Numbered from the stretch's first letter, positions 1 to 9,559 are shown. The stretch: 64,000 bases of DNA from Cellulomonas xiejunii (GCF_024508315.1 NZ_CP101987.1:4126911-4190910); one strand, 5' to 3'. Program-made: numbers and translations. The notes: generated by a model from the sequence alone, not told the origin.

Positions 1-761
1 AGGGCGACCATGCGAGCCGGGGCGACACGAGCCGCTTCGGTTACACGGCTCGAGACCGCCTCCGCCAGAGAGGCCACGACCTCCTCGGTCACCTCCTCAC
101 GGTCAAGGGCGGCCCCAGCGATGAACCTGCTGTCCACGTGCCGCCCGTATGCGTACCTGACCGGTTCCACTCGCAGATACTCAGCCAACTGATTGTGGCC
201 GTAGGCGCGGCGGACACGCAGCGACGCGTGGTCGCCGCGCGACTTGATCCTGCGGAGTTCCGCCACGAGCGCGCCAAACCACGCGAGCCCAAGCGTGAAC
301 GTCTCACCATCGACGGCCGGGGTCTGACCGCCATCCACGAACCGCATCTCGATGCACGCCGTGTGCTCCTCGATCAGGCGGACGAGCCAGTCGTGCTCGT
401 GCGCCAACCCAAGTCCGTACTCCAGGTCCTTGGTGAATCCTGAGGGGAGATTCTCTAGGACGTCATGCACATCCCAGTACTCGTAATCGAGGTCGACGGG
501 GAGGGTGATCTTCTCGATCGTCGAGTACTTCGGGCCGAGAAAGTCGTCGCTCCAATGCCGGGTGTCCGTCGGATAGATTGCTAGACGCCCACTGGAAGGA
601 CTTATCTCCAGGAGCTTGACGCCGTCCGCAAGTCGGGACGCCGCCGGGGAGCCAGATTCCGGAGTGGAAAGTGGGACGAAGCACACCTGCGTGATCCCAT
701 CGCTGGTCGTCCGTATCTCCGAGGACCCGCGCTCACCCGGCTCCGCTCCGAATCGAGCCAT
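1..761 (-). CDS. hypothetical protein, C-terminus cut by the window edge
   Basis: An uninterrupted minus-strand frame runs from an ATG at 761 off the left edge, giving at least 253 residues. The start is preceded by TGAGGGA about 8 nt upstream, a fair ribosome binding site. The product is soluble-looking, with segments such as DYEYWDVHDVLENLP and HEHDWLVRLIEEH and no membrane segment. I do not recognise a family. It points the same way as the Wadjet genes and lies 257 nt downstream of jetD, so it may be more cargo of the same island, but it is not obviously in their operon. The 257-nt gap (762-1018) shows nothing recognisable. Confidence 0.72.
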   Translation of the reverse strand, partial: MARFGAEPGERGSSEIRTTSDGITQVCFVPLSTPESGSPAASRLADGVKLLEISPSSGRLAIYPTDTRHWSDDFLGPKYSTIEKITLPVDLDYEYWDVHDVLENLPSGFTKDLEYGLGLAHEHDWLVRLIEEHTACIEMRFVDGGQTPAVDGETFTLGLAWFGALVAELRRIKSRGDHASLRVRRAYGHNQLAEYLRVEPVRYAYGRHVDSRFIAGAALDREEVTEEVVASLAEAVSSRVTEAARVAPARMVA

Positions 762-1018
762 CGGCGATCCCTCAGCTCTCTTGGGCTACGACACCCGATG
801 GAGGACACACGGCCTGGTCAGGGGCGATAGTGAACAGCCGTCGCCGAGAGTAGCGCAGCGGCGTCCCGCTCCCGTGCAGGATCGTGACGCCGAGGCGGAC
901 GACCAGGCGAGACCGTGACGACGACTGAGCTACCGCTCGAGAGTCGTCCAGTTGTATCGGCGAGGTAGTCAGGGCCGTACTCGCCGCGAACCGTCGACCT
1001 CACCTGAGCCGCCGCCGA

Positions 1019-2212
1019 CTACGCATCGACGCTGACCTGGCGACGCTCGGTGACGACAGCGATCAGGGCAGCGCGGGCCACGTCCAGCGGGATGCGCTCC
1101 TGCTCAACGCGCCGCACACGTGTCCATCTCTCGTCGATGAGTTTGAAGTACAGCTCGCGCTGCTCTGCCGGCAGCTGCTCGACCGGGCGGGGCGGGCGGT
1201 TCGTTAGGTCCTTGCCCTTGGCGTCGACGTTCACCCCGTACCTCTCCCACCGCAGGTAGGTCTCGAAGTCCATGAGCAGCGGGACTGCCGGCAGCCCTGC
1301 GGCTCGAAACTCGTTGAGGATCTCCAGCCCATCAGCGTCCATGTCACCCCAGTACACGAGCACCTCGGCGTCCCGAATCCAGTTCACGGCGGCGAACGCG
1401 GCCGCGCCGCTGCCGGCGCCCTCGACCGCGATGGCGCTAGCAACCGGTGGGAACCACACCGCGGTGTCCTTGTTCTCCGAGATGAGCACGACCCTCGGGA
1501 TGTACGGCAGGTGGGCGTTGTCACCAGTGCTTATGCAGTCGTGGATCCGTCCTCTGGTGGCGCGGTACTGCGGGTCCAGGTACGTGAAGTGCACACGTGA
1601 CGGGTGCCGCGGCGCCAGGCCCAGGTCGTCCAGAATGGCCAGCTGCTTGACAAGGGCCTGGCGGGTGTTCAGCCACTTGGCGTGCATGCCCTCGATTGGC
1701 ACCTGTCGCGGTGTAAGTCGGGAGTCCTGGTTCAGAGCGAACCAGGCACCGGCACGGCACAGCAGCTCGAAGTCGACGTCGTTGAGGTCGACGGAGCCGC
1801 TGAGGACCCGCTCCAGGTTCGGGTTCCCGTCGAACCGGTCCCGCAGGGCGGCGGCACGGTGCTCGGCCCGCACCAGCCGCTCCGGCCAGGGCGCTCCTGC
1901 CAGCCGAGCAGCCGCGGAGATGTCCTCGACGACCAGGTGCGTGGGCAACTGCTGGGCTGTGCTCGACACGTGCCGAGTCCGCCACCGAAGCTGCACCCGG
2001 TGCTCCTCGGCCCACGCCCACCACAACTGGACCCGCCGCACGTACGCGGGGAAGTCGCGCTCGAGCTCGTTCTGCGTGGGGTTGCCGATGGCGAACTCAT
2101 GGGGCCATAGACCCTCAGCCGGTACGCCGGCTGCGCTCGAGGTGGCGTGCTGAGCCCAGGTGCGTGCGAGGCGCCGGGCCACGTCCGCCAGGACGGTGGG
2201 CGGGGTCTTCAC
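1019..2212 (-). CDS. jetD: Wadjet subunit JetD (Toprim-type nuclease)
   Basis: JetD (DUF3322/DUF2220 type) is the nuclease of the Wadjet system; in studied systems it cleaves closed circular plasmid DNA after loop extrusion by JetABC. The 397-residue protein has an N-terminal DNA-binding-like half and a C-terminal Toprim fold. ISENKD carries the candidate catalytic Glu at about residue 246, and WGDMDADG supplies the acidic triad at about 290, 292 and 294. The GTG start at 2212 overlaps the jetC stop by 4 nt (GTGA), which is why I prefer it to the longer frame that runs back to 2371 inside jetC. It is the last gene of the jet operon. Length and motifs look intact, so the nuclease is predicted to be active. 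Confidence 0.93.
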   Translation of the reverse strand: MKTPPTVLADVARRLARTWAQHATSSAAGVPAEGLWPHEFAIGNPTQNELERDFPAYVRRVQLWWAWAEEHRVQLRWRTRHVSSTAQQLPTHLVVEDISAAARLAGAPWPERLVRAEHRAAALRDRFDGNPNLERVLSGSVDLNDVDFELLCRAGAWFALNQDSRLTPRQVPIEGMHAKWLNTRQALVKQLAILDDLGLAPRHPSRVHFTYLDPQYRATRGRIHDCISTGDNAHLPYIPRVVLISENKDTAVWFPPVASAIAVEGAGSGAAAFAAVNWIRDAEVLVYWGDMDADGLEILNEFRAAGLPAVPLLMDFETYLRWERYGVNVDAKGKDLTNRPPRPVEQLPAEQRELYFKLIDERWTRVRRVEQERIPLDVARAALIAVVTERRQVSVDA

Positions 2213-5200
2213 CGCGGCTGCCCGGGTGTGGTGGTTCGCAGGGGCGTGACGTACGAGTACCCCTTGTCGACGCGCTTGGTGACCGACAGGACGAGGTCGG
2301 CGTACGGCTCCAGGGCGGTCACCTTGTCCAGCGGGGCGCCGATGATCAGCTGGAACCCCAGCCCACGCCACGCCTCGACGGCACGACCTGCGAACTCGCT
2401 GTCGGACTTGATGAACCCTTCATCGATGACTACGGGGGCGAACCTCGGACGTGAACGCAGGTCGTCCCCGAGGCGGTACCGCAGGGCTGCACCGACGATG
2501 AACGCGACAAGCTCCTGGGTCTCCCCGCCGCTCTTGCCCGCCAGGGACGAGTGGGTCGACAGCAGGTTCTGCAGCGTCACGTCGCGGCGTTCGGCGGTGA
2601 TCTCCACGTGCCGGCGCACGTCGAGCAGGTGGTCGCGGTCGGCCAGTGCGGCCAGGTTGTTCGGCAGGTGCGGGTCGGCGCGCTCACGGATCCGGGCCAT
2701 GAACTGCTGTAGGTCGAGGAAGCGTCGCTGCAGCTGGTCGTCGCTGACGCCGGTCGTGGCCTGCGACGACAGGCGCTTGAGCTCGGCCCGGAACGACGTC
2801 ACGTTGTCCCGCTGCAGCCTTCGCAGCCGGATCTGCAACCGGTCGTCGGATGCCCCGAACGGCAGCTGGCGAAGGATGTCGTTGATCGGGCCGAGGCGGT
2901 CCTCGATCTCGTCGATGGAGGCCGTCATCGCGTGCGCCAGCGGCACGAGGTCCTCCCCACTCCACTCCACGAGTGCCTTGCGCCACTTGTCACGTCGTTC
3001 GTGCAGCCCGGTGGACTCGATAGCCTGGAGGATCTCGGCGTACTCGCGGTACGCGTCCACGCTCACCCCGAGGTTCGGGTTGTCCGGGTCGAATGTGGAC
3101 TTGTACAGCCCGAACTGCCGCTCGAGGGCCTCGGTCGTCTGCTCCACTCGGCGCTGCGCCTCACGTGAGGTGGCGCGCAGCTTGTCGAATGTCCGAACCA
3201 GGGCGGAATCGAACCCCTCGAGGTCACCGCCGCCCGCCTCCGCGAACGCGGTGTCGAGCATCTGCTGCGTGGCCGGGGTCAGGTCGACCTCGCCGGCGTC
3301 CTCGATGCGGTACAGGTTGGTGTGGACGGTATCTTGGTCTTCGACGAGCTGCGCGTGTCGTGCGTCGAGGTCCTCGCGCTCCTCGTCCAGGGACTGCCGG
3401 CGGTGCGCGACCTTCAGGTACGCAGCCTTGGCTGCAGATGCCTGTTCCTCCAGCTCGTGCAGCTGGCTGTCGGCGGCCAGCAGGCGATGACGCTGCGTCT
3501 CCAGGTCCTGGATCTTGGCGTCGCAGGACCACACGTCGATATCGTCGAACGCGGTCTGACGCACGGTGGCGAACCGCGCGTTGCGTTCGTTCAGGGTCCG
3601 GCTCTGCTCCCTGAGGTCCGCCTGCTGCGTGGCGATCCGCGTCAGATGTACCTCAAGCTCGGCGATCTCAGCGTCGAGGTCGCCGATCAAGTCGGTGTTG
3701 CTGAACCCGATGATCGAGTGCTGCCCGGTCGTGCCGTGCGCACCTCGGGTGCCGCGGCGGGTCTGCCCGCTGAGGGTGACGCGCAGCTCGTCGCCGGCAA
3801 GCTCCTCGGGGGTGTACACGCAGCGGGCGTTGCGGGACAGAACCTTGCGCTTGACCCAGCCGGCGTACGGCGAGTCCTTGAACGTCAACTTGCCTGTCAC
3901 CAGTGTGTCGTCGGCCGGCAGGCCCGGTTCGCAGGCGTGCCGTTCGACGCCCTCGAAGTGAAGACGCTTGCGCCAGGGAAGCGAGTTGATTGCGCGCGAG
4001 AGCCGCTCGAGGTGCTCGCGGGGCACGAGCATCGTACGGGCTTCGCCCGCGAGGAGCGTCTCGATCGCCAGCCGCCATTGGTCGTGCTCACTGCGGATGT
4101 CGATAAGCTCGGCGACGAAGGGCAGGTCCTCGACGTCGAGGCCTGCTGCGCTGGCTGCTTCCCGGCGCTGGTTGTCCAGGTCGGCTGGGACACGACCCTT
4201 GCGCTTCGACAGCGAGTCCTTCTCAGTGGCCACCTCGGACTTGCGCTGGTGCAGCGGGTACGACTCGTGACCCAGCCGGGCATGCTCGTTGTCGAGGTCG
4301 TCGAGTCGCTTGCCCAGCGCCGAAGCGAGGGTGTCGGCGACCTGGCGCACCGCGTCGAAGTCGTTGCGCCCGGCCAACGGCAGCGCCTCTACGGTGGCGA
4401 CCTGCTGCACTTGCTCCAGGCGGCGGTTCCGGGCGGTCCGCGTGTCGTGCTCCTTGGCGATCTGAACGCCCAGAGCGCTCAGAAGCTGCCCGCCGGCGTC
4501 GTTGTACGCCGCGGCGGCCGCGTTGGACCTGGTCTCGGCCTCACGTTCCTCGGCGTCGATGGCGTGGCGCAGCTCGCGGTTCGTCGCCAGCTGGTCGCGA
4601 ACCTGCCTGATGCGCTGCTCGAGCAGTCCGGAGCGGGTCCGAAGCTGCCACAGCCTGGCGGGGGTGTCTCCGGGGGTGGTCAGGCCGAGGGTGTCCAGGT
4701 CGTGCAGCTGCTGCACGGCTGCCTGCCGCTCGGTGTAGGCGGCGGTGATGGGGCGCAGGGTCTCGACCTTGCGCTGGTCGTCGACCATCGCCTGGTAGGA
4801 CGCCTCGAGCTCGTTGAAGTGTCCGATGGCCAGGTCGGCCTTCTCGAACGTCTCTGGGCGTTCCAGAACCATGTCCTTGTACAGCTCGTCGACGGTGCGG
4901 ATGTGCTGGCCGGCCTGGATGCGGGCCAGCAGACGCAGCGCCTTGGTGCCTTCGCCGCCAGCGCCGATGCCGAGCTTGGTGAAGATCGCTTGGCTGAACG
5001 CGACGTATTTGTCGTGGGTGCGCATCATGGGGAACGCGGCACGCAGCTGCTGCGTGGGGAAGTGGTCGTCACCGACGACGGCGAACCGTTCGAGGTCGTG
5101 CAGGTCGAACCCTCCGTCGAGGGTGAGCATCCTCATCGAGATCTCCCCGGACCGGGTGGCCCGCGCAGGTACCCAGTACGTGCGGGCGGCAGTGAACCGG

Positions 5201-5658
5201 TGCCCGTGGTCGGACACGAACGTCATCGCGACCGCACCCCACGTGGGCTTGCCGCGTCCGCGTAGCACCTTGTCGACCTGCTGCCCGTCCTCCTCGGTCG
5301 TGTCGAGCTTGCCGCGCAGGTACGACAGCAGGTTGCGCTGCTCGGCTGAGCGGGCCCGTCCCGACTGCGCCTCGTTGGACGCCCCGTTGAACGACGTCGA
5401 GGAATCCATCATCAGGGCGATGTACGCGTCGAGAATGGTCGACTTGCCGGCGCCGGATGCACCGGACAGCAGCGTCGAACCGGTCGCGAACTCGATGGGG
5501 ACCACGCCTTCGAAGCCGCCCCAGTTCGCGACCTGCAGCAGCTCGGCGCGCCACTGCGGGTCGGGCAGCATCGTGTTCTGCGTGAAAGACGCTCTGGGTG
5601 ACGCCTGTGGATCTGCGCCCATGTCGGTGAACAGCGGGTCGAGCATGTCGGTACTCAC
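2209..5658 (-). CDS. jetC: Wadjet subunit JetC (MukB/SMC-like ATPase)
   Basis: SMC-like ATPase of 1149 residues, the DNA-loop-extruding motor of Wadjet. A Walker A motif (GASGAGKST) lies at residues 66-74. The middle is a long charged heptad-like coiled coil with a hinge-like region around 500-650. Near the C-terminus come the signature-like KSGGETQ and Walker B VVIDEGF, so both halves of the ATPase head are present. It belongs to the SbcC/MukB-like family found in Wadjet loci. It overlaps jetB by 4 nt (ATGA) and jetD by 4 nt, so all four products are probably made in coupled amounts. No truncation or frameshift is visible. Confidence 0.95.
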   Translation of the reverse strand: MSTDMLDPLFTDMGADPQASPRASFTQNTMLPDPQWRAELLQVANWGGFEGVVPIEFATGSTLLSGASGAGKSTILDAYIALMMDSSTSFNGASNEAQSGRARSAEQRNLLSYLRGKLDTTEEDGQQVDKVLRGRGKPTWGAVAMTFVSDHGHRFTAARTYWVPARATRSGEISMRMLTLDGGFDLHDLERFAVVGDDHFPTQQLRAAFPMMRTHDKYVAFSQAIFTKLGIGAGGEGTKALRLLARIQAGQHIRTVDELYKDMVLERPETFEKADLAIGHFNELEASYQAMVDDQRKVETLRPITAAYTERQAAVQQLHDLDTLGLTTPGDTPARLWQLRTRSGLLEQRIRQVRDQLATNRELRHAIDAEEREAETRSNAAAAAYNDAGGQLLSALGVQIAKEHDTRTARNRRLEQVQQVATVEALPLAGRNDFDAVRQVADTLASALGKRLDDLDNEHARLGHESYPLHQRKSEVATEKDSLSKRKGRVPADLDNQRREAASAAGLDVEDLPFVAELIDIRSEHDQWRLAIETLLAGEARTMLVPREHLERLSRAINSLPWRKRLHFEGVERHACEPGLPADDTLVTGKLTFKDSPYAGWVKRKVLSRNARCVYTPEELAGDELRVTLSGQTRRGTRGAHGTTGQHSIIGFSNTDLIGDLDAEIAELEVHLTRIATQQADLREQSRTLNERNARFATVRQTAFDDIDVWSCDAKIQDLETQRHRLLAADSQLHELEEQASAAKAAYLKVAHRRQSLDEEREDLDARHAQLVEDQDTVHTNLYRIEDAGEVDLTPATQQMLDTAFAEAGGGDLEGFDSALVRTFDKLRATSREAQRRVEQTTEALERQFGLYKSTFDPDNPNLGVSVDAYREYAEILQAIESTGLHERRDKWRKALVEWSGEDLVPLAHAMTASIDEIEDRLGPINDILRQLPFGASDDRLQIRLRRLQRDNVTSFRAELKRLSSQATTGVSDDQLQRRFLDLQQFMARIRERADPHLPNNLAALADRDHLLDVRRHVEITAERRDVTLQNLLSTHSSLAGKSGGETQELVAFIVGAALRYRLGDDLRSRPRFAPVVIDEGFIKSDSEFAGRAVEAWRGLGFQLIIGAPLDKVTALEPYADLVLSVTKRVDKGYSYVTPLRTTTPGQPR

Positions 5659-6401
5659 GCCAAACCCCCGATGCCCGTCAGCTCAGCGTCGGCAGCGCTC
5701 TGGTCGTCGCCCCGCAGGTCGGCGGCGGCCTCGTCGACCTGGGTCGCCGGGTCCTGCTCGTCGCTGTTGCGTTCGCGCACCCAGGCCAGCAGGGTGTGCA
5801 GCTTGTCGATCGGCAGCATCACTTCCACGGCGCGGGACACCACGAACCTGTCCCCGGTCGACGCGCCGATCAGCATGCCTGCCTTGTGCAGCGCGCCGAT
5901 GGCGAAGTTGACGCTGCGGCGGTCACCGGACAGGTCCGTCGCGTGCGCCGGGCGGCGCTGGGCGACGAACTCCTGCATCTCCTCCCGGTCGACGTACACC
6001 CGGGTCTCCCCGGCGGCACTCTGGTTCAGGTACCGGGTGCGCAGGTACACCAGCAGCAAGGTCTCCTCACGGTTCCATGCTGTGTCGTACAGCAGTGTGG
6101 GGAACGGTGCGGCGCCGCCTTCGGGTGCGACCTGCCTCTTGTAGGCGACCTCCCGGCCGCGGTCCAGGACCAGTTCGAGGTACATGTCGTGAAGGTGCCG
6201 GCGTATCGGTCGGGGGTCTGCGGTGATCGTCGCCCAAGCCTTGGGGTGGGACTCCGCGGTGATGAACCGGTGCTTGAGCATCGTGATCAGCGCCTTGCGC
6301 TGGTCGGGGTCGAGCCGGCCGTCGTCCCCCTCGAACTCCGCGGTCCGCGACCCGGACTCGACGGATTCGTCGTCGATGTCCCTTTCAGTGTCGATGCTCA
6401 T
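5655..6401 (-). CDS. jetB: Wadjet subunit JetB (MukE-like, DUF4194)
   Basis: A 248-residue DUF4194-type protein corresponding to the MukE-like winged-helix subunit that joins the JetA kleisin to the JetC heads. It has an acidic N-terminus, a central winged-helix-like part (DRGREVAYKRQVAP and the following strands) and an acidic C-terminus rich in Asp and Glu. The identification rests on size, on its place between JetA and JetC homologues, and on family resemblance. It shares 4-nt overlaps with both neighbours. It has no catalytic motif of its own, as expected for this subunit. Confidence 0.9.
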   Translation of the reverse strand: MSIDTERDIDDESVESGSRTAEFEGDDGRLDPDQRKALITMLKHRFITAESHPKAWATITADPRPIRRHLHDMYLELVLDRGREVAYKRQVAPEGGAAPFPTLLYDTAWNREETLLLVYLRTRYLNQSAAGETRVYVDREEMQEFVAQRRPAHATDLSGDRRSVNFAIGALHKAGMLIGASTGDRFVVSRAVEVMLPIDKLHTLLAWVRERNSDEQDPATQVDEAAADLRGDDQSAADAELTGIGGLA

Positions 6402-7882
6402 GCGTGCTCTCCGGTCGCGGGTGCGGGGCGTGCTGCCATGCGAGGGACGGTGAAGGTGCGCTTACGCCCGTCGGGGCGGACGGTCTGGTACTGCTCGGTG
6501 CCCTCGGTCGGTTCGATGCCGTCGTGGTTGGTCGCCAGCTGCAGTGCGCCAAGGATCTCCACGGGCCGGCGCAGGTCGTCGTCGAGTTGGACGAACATCT
6601 GCCCGAGGGTGGTGAACTTCCCGGCGTCGAACAGGTCGTTCATGTGCTGGCGCAGGGCACCGAGGGTGGGTCCGCCGTGTGCCTTGAGCTCCTGCAGGCT
6701 GAACGATGTCGGCGGTTCCTCCTCAGGGCTGAACAACGGGTCGGGGTCGCTCTCGATGCTCGGGTCGTAGAACCGTTCGCGCAGATGCGTGACCTCAACC
6801 CGCTCGGGGATCAGACGGACGTCAACGGCCGCGCGCCGGCCGGCGCCGCTCATCCATCGGGTCAGCTCGTCGTCGAGCTTCCGCAGCACATGCTCGAGCT
6901 CGCGGTCTCGACCCGGGTTATGGGTGGCGATGTACTCCCGCAGCGCGGCGGTCACCTTCGAGCGGCGGGTCAGGACCGACTCGATGCCGGTGTGGATGAG
7001 CCGCACGATGCCGCGCAGCTCGCGACGATCGGAGTCGGTGAGGATGTCGGCTCCCAGAGGGTGCTCCAGCAGCGCGTTCAGGTCCTCGCGCAGTTGCAGC
7101 AGCAGCGCCTCGTCACGCAGCAGGTCGAACGCGCCTTCGAAGGCGCGACCTTCGGCGGTGCTGCTCATCAGGTTCTCGGCGCGCTCGAGGTACTCGTCGA
7201 CGACACGCCCGGCACCGACGCCTTCAGCGCGGAACGACTCCAGCAGGGTCTTACGAAGCGTCGTGAAGGACTCCTCGACGCGGGCGAAGTCCGACGGCAA
7301 CCCGGAAACCAGGCCCTGCAGCTCGATGTACCGCAGCAGCATCGACTCCTCGGTGACCGTGGCCATCGGTCCGCCTTCGGCCAAGCGGTTGCGCTCGGCG
7401 GTACGGTGCGCGATCTCGGCGTCGAGGATCGCGATGCGTGAGGCACGGTCCGGGTTCGCCTCGGCGTTGAACCGACGAGCGGTTGCCACGATCGTCGCGA
7501 TGCGATGCTCAGACAGCGCGGCCCGGTCACGCATCATGCGCTGCACGACGTCCAACGCCTCACGGGCGTGCGAGGTCAGCGAGTACGTCTCGGTCCCGTC
7601 ATCTTCGGCGGACCGCACGAGCCACTGGCCATTCATCCACCTCTGGCACAAGGTGCGCCCGTCACCCTGCGGCAGCGGGGTCACGCCCGCGGCCTTCAGC
7701 TCGCCCAGGCACGTCTCGACGTGCTGGTGCAGGTTGACCGTGGGGACGCTGAGGCGTTCGTTGCTGAAAGTGGAGCGGAACAGCGCCAGGATCACCGCAG
7801 CGTCCCGCCGGTGCAGAAGGCCCAGCGTGGGCTGCTCGAAAGCGGTGGACACGCGCGCGAACTCACCGACGATGTCGCTCAC
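6398..7882 (-). CDS. jetA: Wadjet subunit JetA (MukF-like kleisin, DUF3375)
   Basis: First gene of the Wadjet operon, 494 residues, of the DUF3375 family: the MukF-like kleisin that dimerises and bridges the JetC heads. The N-terminus (LLHRRDAAVILALFRSTFS) fits the winged-helix opening of the family, and the middle is largely helical. I chose the GTG at 7882 because a strong site, GGAAGGAGG, lies just upstream; the longer frame to 8005 has none. With jetB, jetC and jetD it forms a complete type I Wadjet set, which in other bacteria blocks plasmid transformation. Nothing suggests decay. Confidence 0.93.
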   Translation of the reverse strand: MSDIVGEFARVSTAFEQPTLGLLHRRDAAVILALFRSTFSNERLSVPTVNLHQHVETCLGELKAAGVTPLPQGDGRTLCQRWMNGQWLVRSAEDDGTETYSLTSHAREALDVVQRMMRDRAALSEHRIATIVATARRFNAEANPDRASRIAILDAEIAHRTAERNRLAEGGPMATVTEESMLLRYIELQGLVSGLPSDFARVEESFTTLRKTLLESFRAEGVGAGRVVDEYLERAENLMSSTAEGRAFEGAFDLLRDEALLLQLREDLNALLEHPLGADILTDSDRRELRGIVRLIHTGIESVLTRRSKVTAALREYIATHNPGRDRELEHVLRKLDDELTRWMSGAGRRAAVDVRLIPERVEVTHLRERFYDPSIESDPDPLFSPEEEPPTSFSLQELKAHGGPTLGALRQHMNDLFDAGKFTTLGQMFVQLDDDLRRPVEILGALQLATNHDGIEPTEGTEQYQTVRPDGRKRTFTVPRMAARPAPATGEHA

Positions 7883-8377
7883 GCGCACCTCCTTCCGCCG
7901 TTCACCCCTGGCAGGCCGGTGCCCTGCGGGTGCCGTCCTGTGCTTCCTGAAGCACTGTGCCGTACAGCACCGACAACCGATCTCGGCGCTGCAGCGCGGA
8001 GTCACCCAGGTAGCGCAACGGCTCCCACCCGAACGTGGGTAGGACGTGCTGGTGCTGCTTCTGGATTAGCGGGCGAGGCCCCGGGACTGCTCCTGGTTCT
8101 GTTGACTCCTGGCCTGTGGGGACGTGATCCTCGCTGAAAGGATCAGGATCGCTCCTGTTGCCTACCCGCCGGAGGCCCGGCGAGACGTGATCGCTGTAGC
8201 CCGCCGCGGGGAGCAGACCCGCCGTACGCCTTGTGCACATCAGTGGTGTGTAGGTGCGAGTAGGTGGCGCTCGCCAACCGACCGCGCGACCTGCACCGGT
8301 CGTCCTGCAGGACCGACTCGCCACGCACGCGGCGCGCCACCCATGGGCGCCTCGGGAGAACGGGCCAGACTGCTCGC
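7883..8377. other. intergenic region between jetA and the AbiJ-like gene
   Basis: This stretch separates two divergently transcribed defence genes and should hold both promoters. No clear -35/-10 pair was found. A minus-strand frame (7902-8240) ends 20 nt before jetA and encodes plausible residues such as PTFGWEPLRYLGD, but its only ATG has no ribosome binding site. I treat it as a possible gene remnant rather than a gene. Confidence 0.5.
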
Positions 8378-9406
8378 GTGAGGTTCTTCCCGAGCGGCCC
8401 CTCTCCCTGGGGCGAAGCCGACGGATCCGGCGCGCCTCCGCCAGCGAAGGTCTCGAGGCGCACACTTCGCACCGCCATCGAGGACGCCCTGATTAGCGGC
8501 TTTACCCGCCGGAACTTGGAAGTCGTCCTCGTCGAGGAGCTCAAGCTGGTCTGGGAGGGCGACGACTCCGGGCCGAGCAAAGCGGAGTCCAAGCGAACCC
8601 TCGTCGGCGGCTACATCGATGGCTTGTTGCTGCCGCAACTCGTCGCGTTGGCTCGACGACTTGACGCAGAACTTGAAGTCCCCGAGCAACTCCTGACGGG
8701 GCTGCGACGCTACATCGACGCCTACGAGCGCGGCGGCGGCGTCGAGGCACCGACCAAGAACCTCATCTTTGCCGCGAACGGTCCCAAGCCCGACATCGTG
8801 CTGCGCGACGCAGTAAGCAACGACATCGAGATCGTGACAAACGCGGAGTACTGCCTCGTATACGACCGGCCGATCCAGGGCGAAGGCCTGCGGTACTCGC
8901 ACCTCATCCAGTGGTGGCGCGAACGCGAGGACCTCCCGGACGCGATCGATGACCTCACCATCGGTCGACAGCTGCACAAACGGTTCCGCGAGTCCCTAGA
9001 CAGCCAGGCCGAGCAGGTCGTGTTCGACGCCTACGCCACTCGCTACAAATCCTCGTTCGACATCCCCGCGCTGATTCCGCAGGTGTACCTCCACTACGAC
9101 CCGTACAACCAGCGCACCCGCCGGGGGATGGCCAGCGGCACCAGGCTCGCTCGTCAGCGGATGGACTTCCTGCTGCTGTACAGCGACCGCCAGCGTGTCG
9201 TCATCGAAGTCGATGGGAAACAGCACTACGCCGAAGGGGACACCGCCAGCCCAGCCCGATACTCGGAGATGGCTGCTGAGGATCGACGCCTCCGGCTCGC
9301 GCGCTACGAGGTCTACCGCTTCGGTGGCTACGAACTCACCCAGAACCCGGACAGCACCGCGATGGTGCTGGACTTCTTCGAGCAGCTCGCCGAGCGAATG
9401 AAGTAG
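8378..9406 (+). CDS. AbiJ-like N-terminal domain fused to a PD-(D/E)XK-type nuclease domain
   Basis: About 342 residues. The N-terminal 180 resemble the AbiJ_NTD3 domain, with the hallmark stretch KPDIVLRDAVSNDIEIV near residues 137-153 and CLVYDR soon after; this is family recall, not a search. The C-terminal third looks like a small endonuclease fold of the DUF559/Vsr type: RMDFLLLY with Asp at about 263, then IEVDGKQHY giving Glu 277, Asp 279 and Lys 281. It is therefore probably an abortive-infection effector that cuts nucleic acid. It diverges from the Wadjet operon and ends at a hairpin. The GTG at 8378 is a guess; the frame opens at 8264 and no candidate start has a good ribosome site. 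Confidence 0.72.
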   Translation: MRFFPSGPSPWGEADGSGAPPPAKVSRRTLRTAIEDALISGFTRRNLEVVLVEELKLVWEGDDSGPSKAESKRTLVGGYIDGLLLPQLVALARRLDAELEVPEQLLTGLRRYIDAYERGGGVEAPTKNLIFAANGPKPDIVLRDAVSNDIEIVTNAEYCLVYDRPIQGEGLRYSHLIQWWREREDLPDAIDDLTIGRQLHKRFRESLDSQAEQVVFDAYATRYKSSFDIPALIPQVYLHYDPYNQRTRRGMASGTRLARQRMDFLLLYSDRQRVVIEVDGKQHYAEGDTASPARYSEMAAEDRRLRLARYEVYRFGGYELTQNPDSTAMVLDFFEQLAERMK

Positions 9407-9416
9407 GGCGGTACCT

Positions 9417-9438
9417 CGCCCACCCGGCTCGGTGGGCG
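9417..9438 (+). terminator. hairpin after the AbiJ-like gene
   Basis: CGCCCACC and GGTGGGCG pair over a 6-nt loop, 11 nt after the stop codon. The stem is strong but not followed by a T-run. Confidence 0.55.
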
Positions 9439-9559
9439 GGGCTGCGGAGAGCCCGGCCACGCCACGTCTCGTACGCGACGACGGTGACGCTGGCTGCGGC
9501 CTGGGCGATGTCGCGGATGAGCCGAACGGACAGGCGAGAGCGGGAGGCGAACGCCACCC

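Noticed and set aside
3322..5265. A 647-codon plus-strand frame opposite jetC
   Set aside because: It is antisense to an intact SMC-like gene with clear ATPase motifs; long antisense frames are expected in GC-rich DNA.
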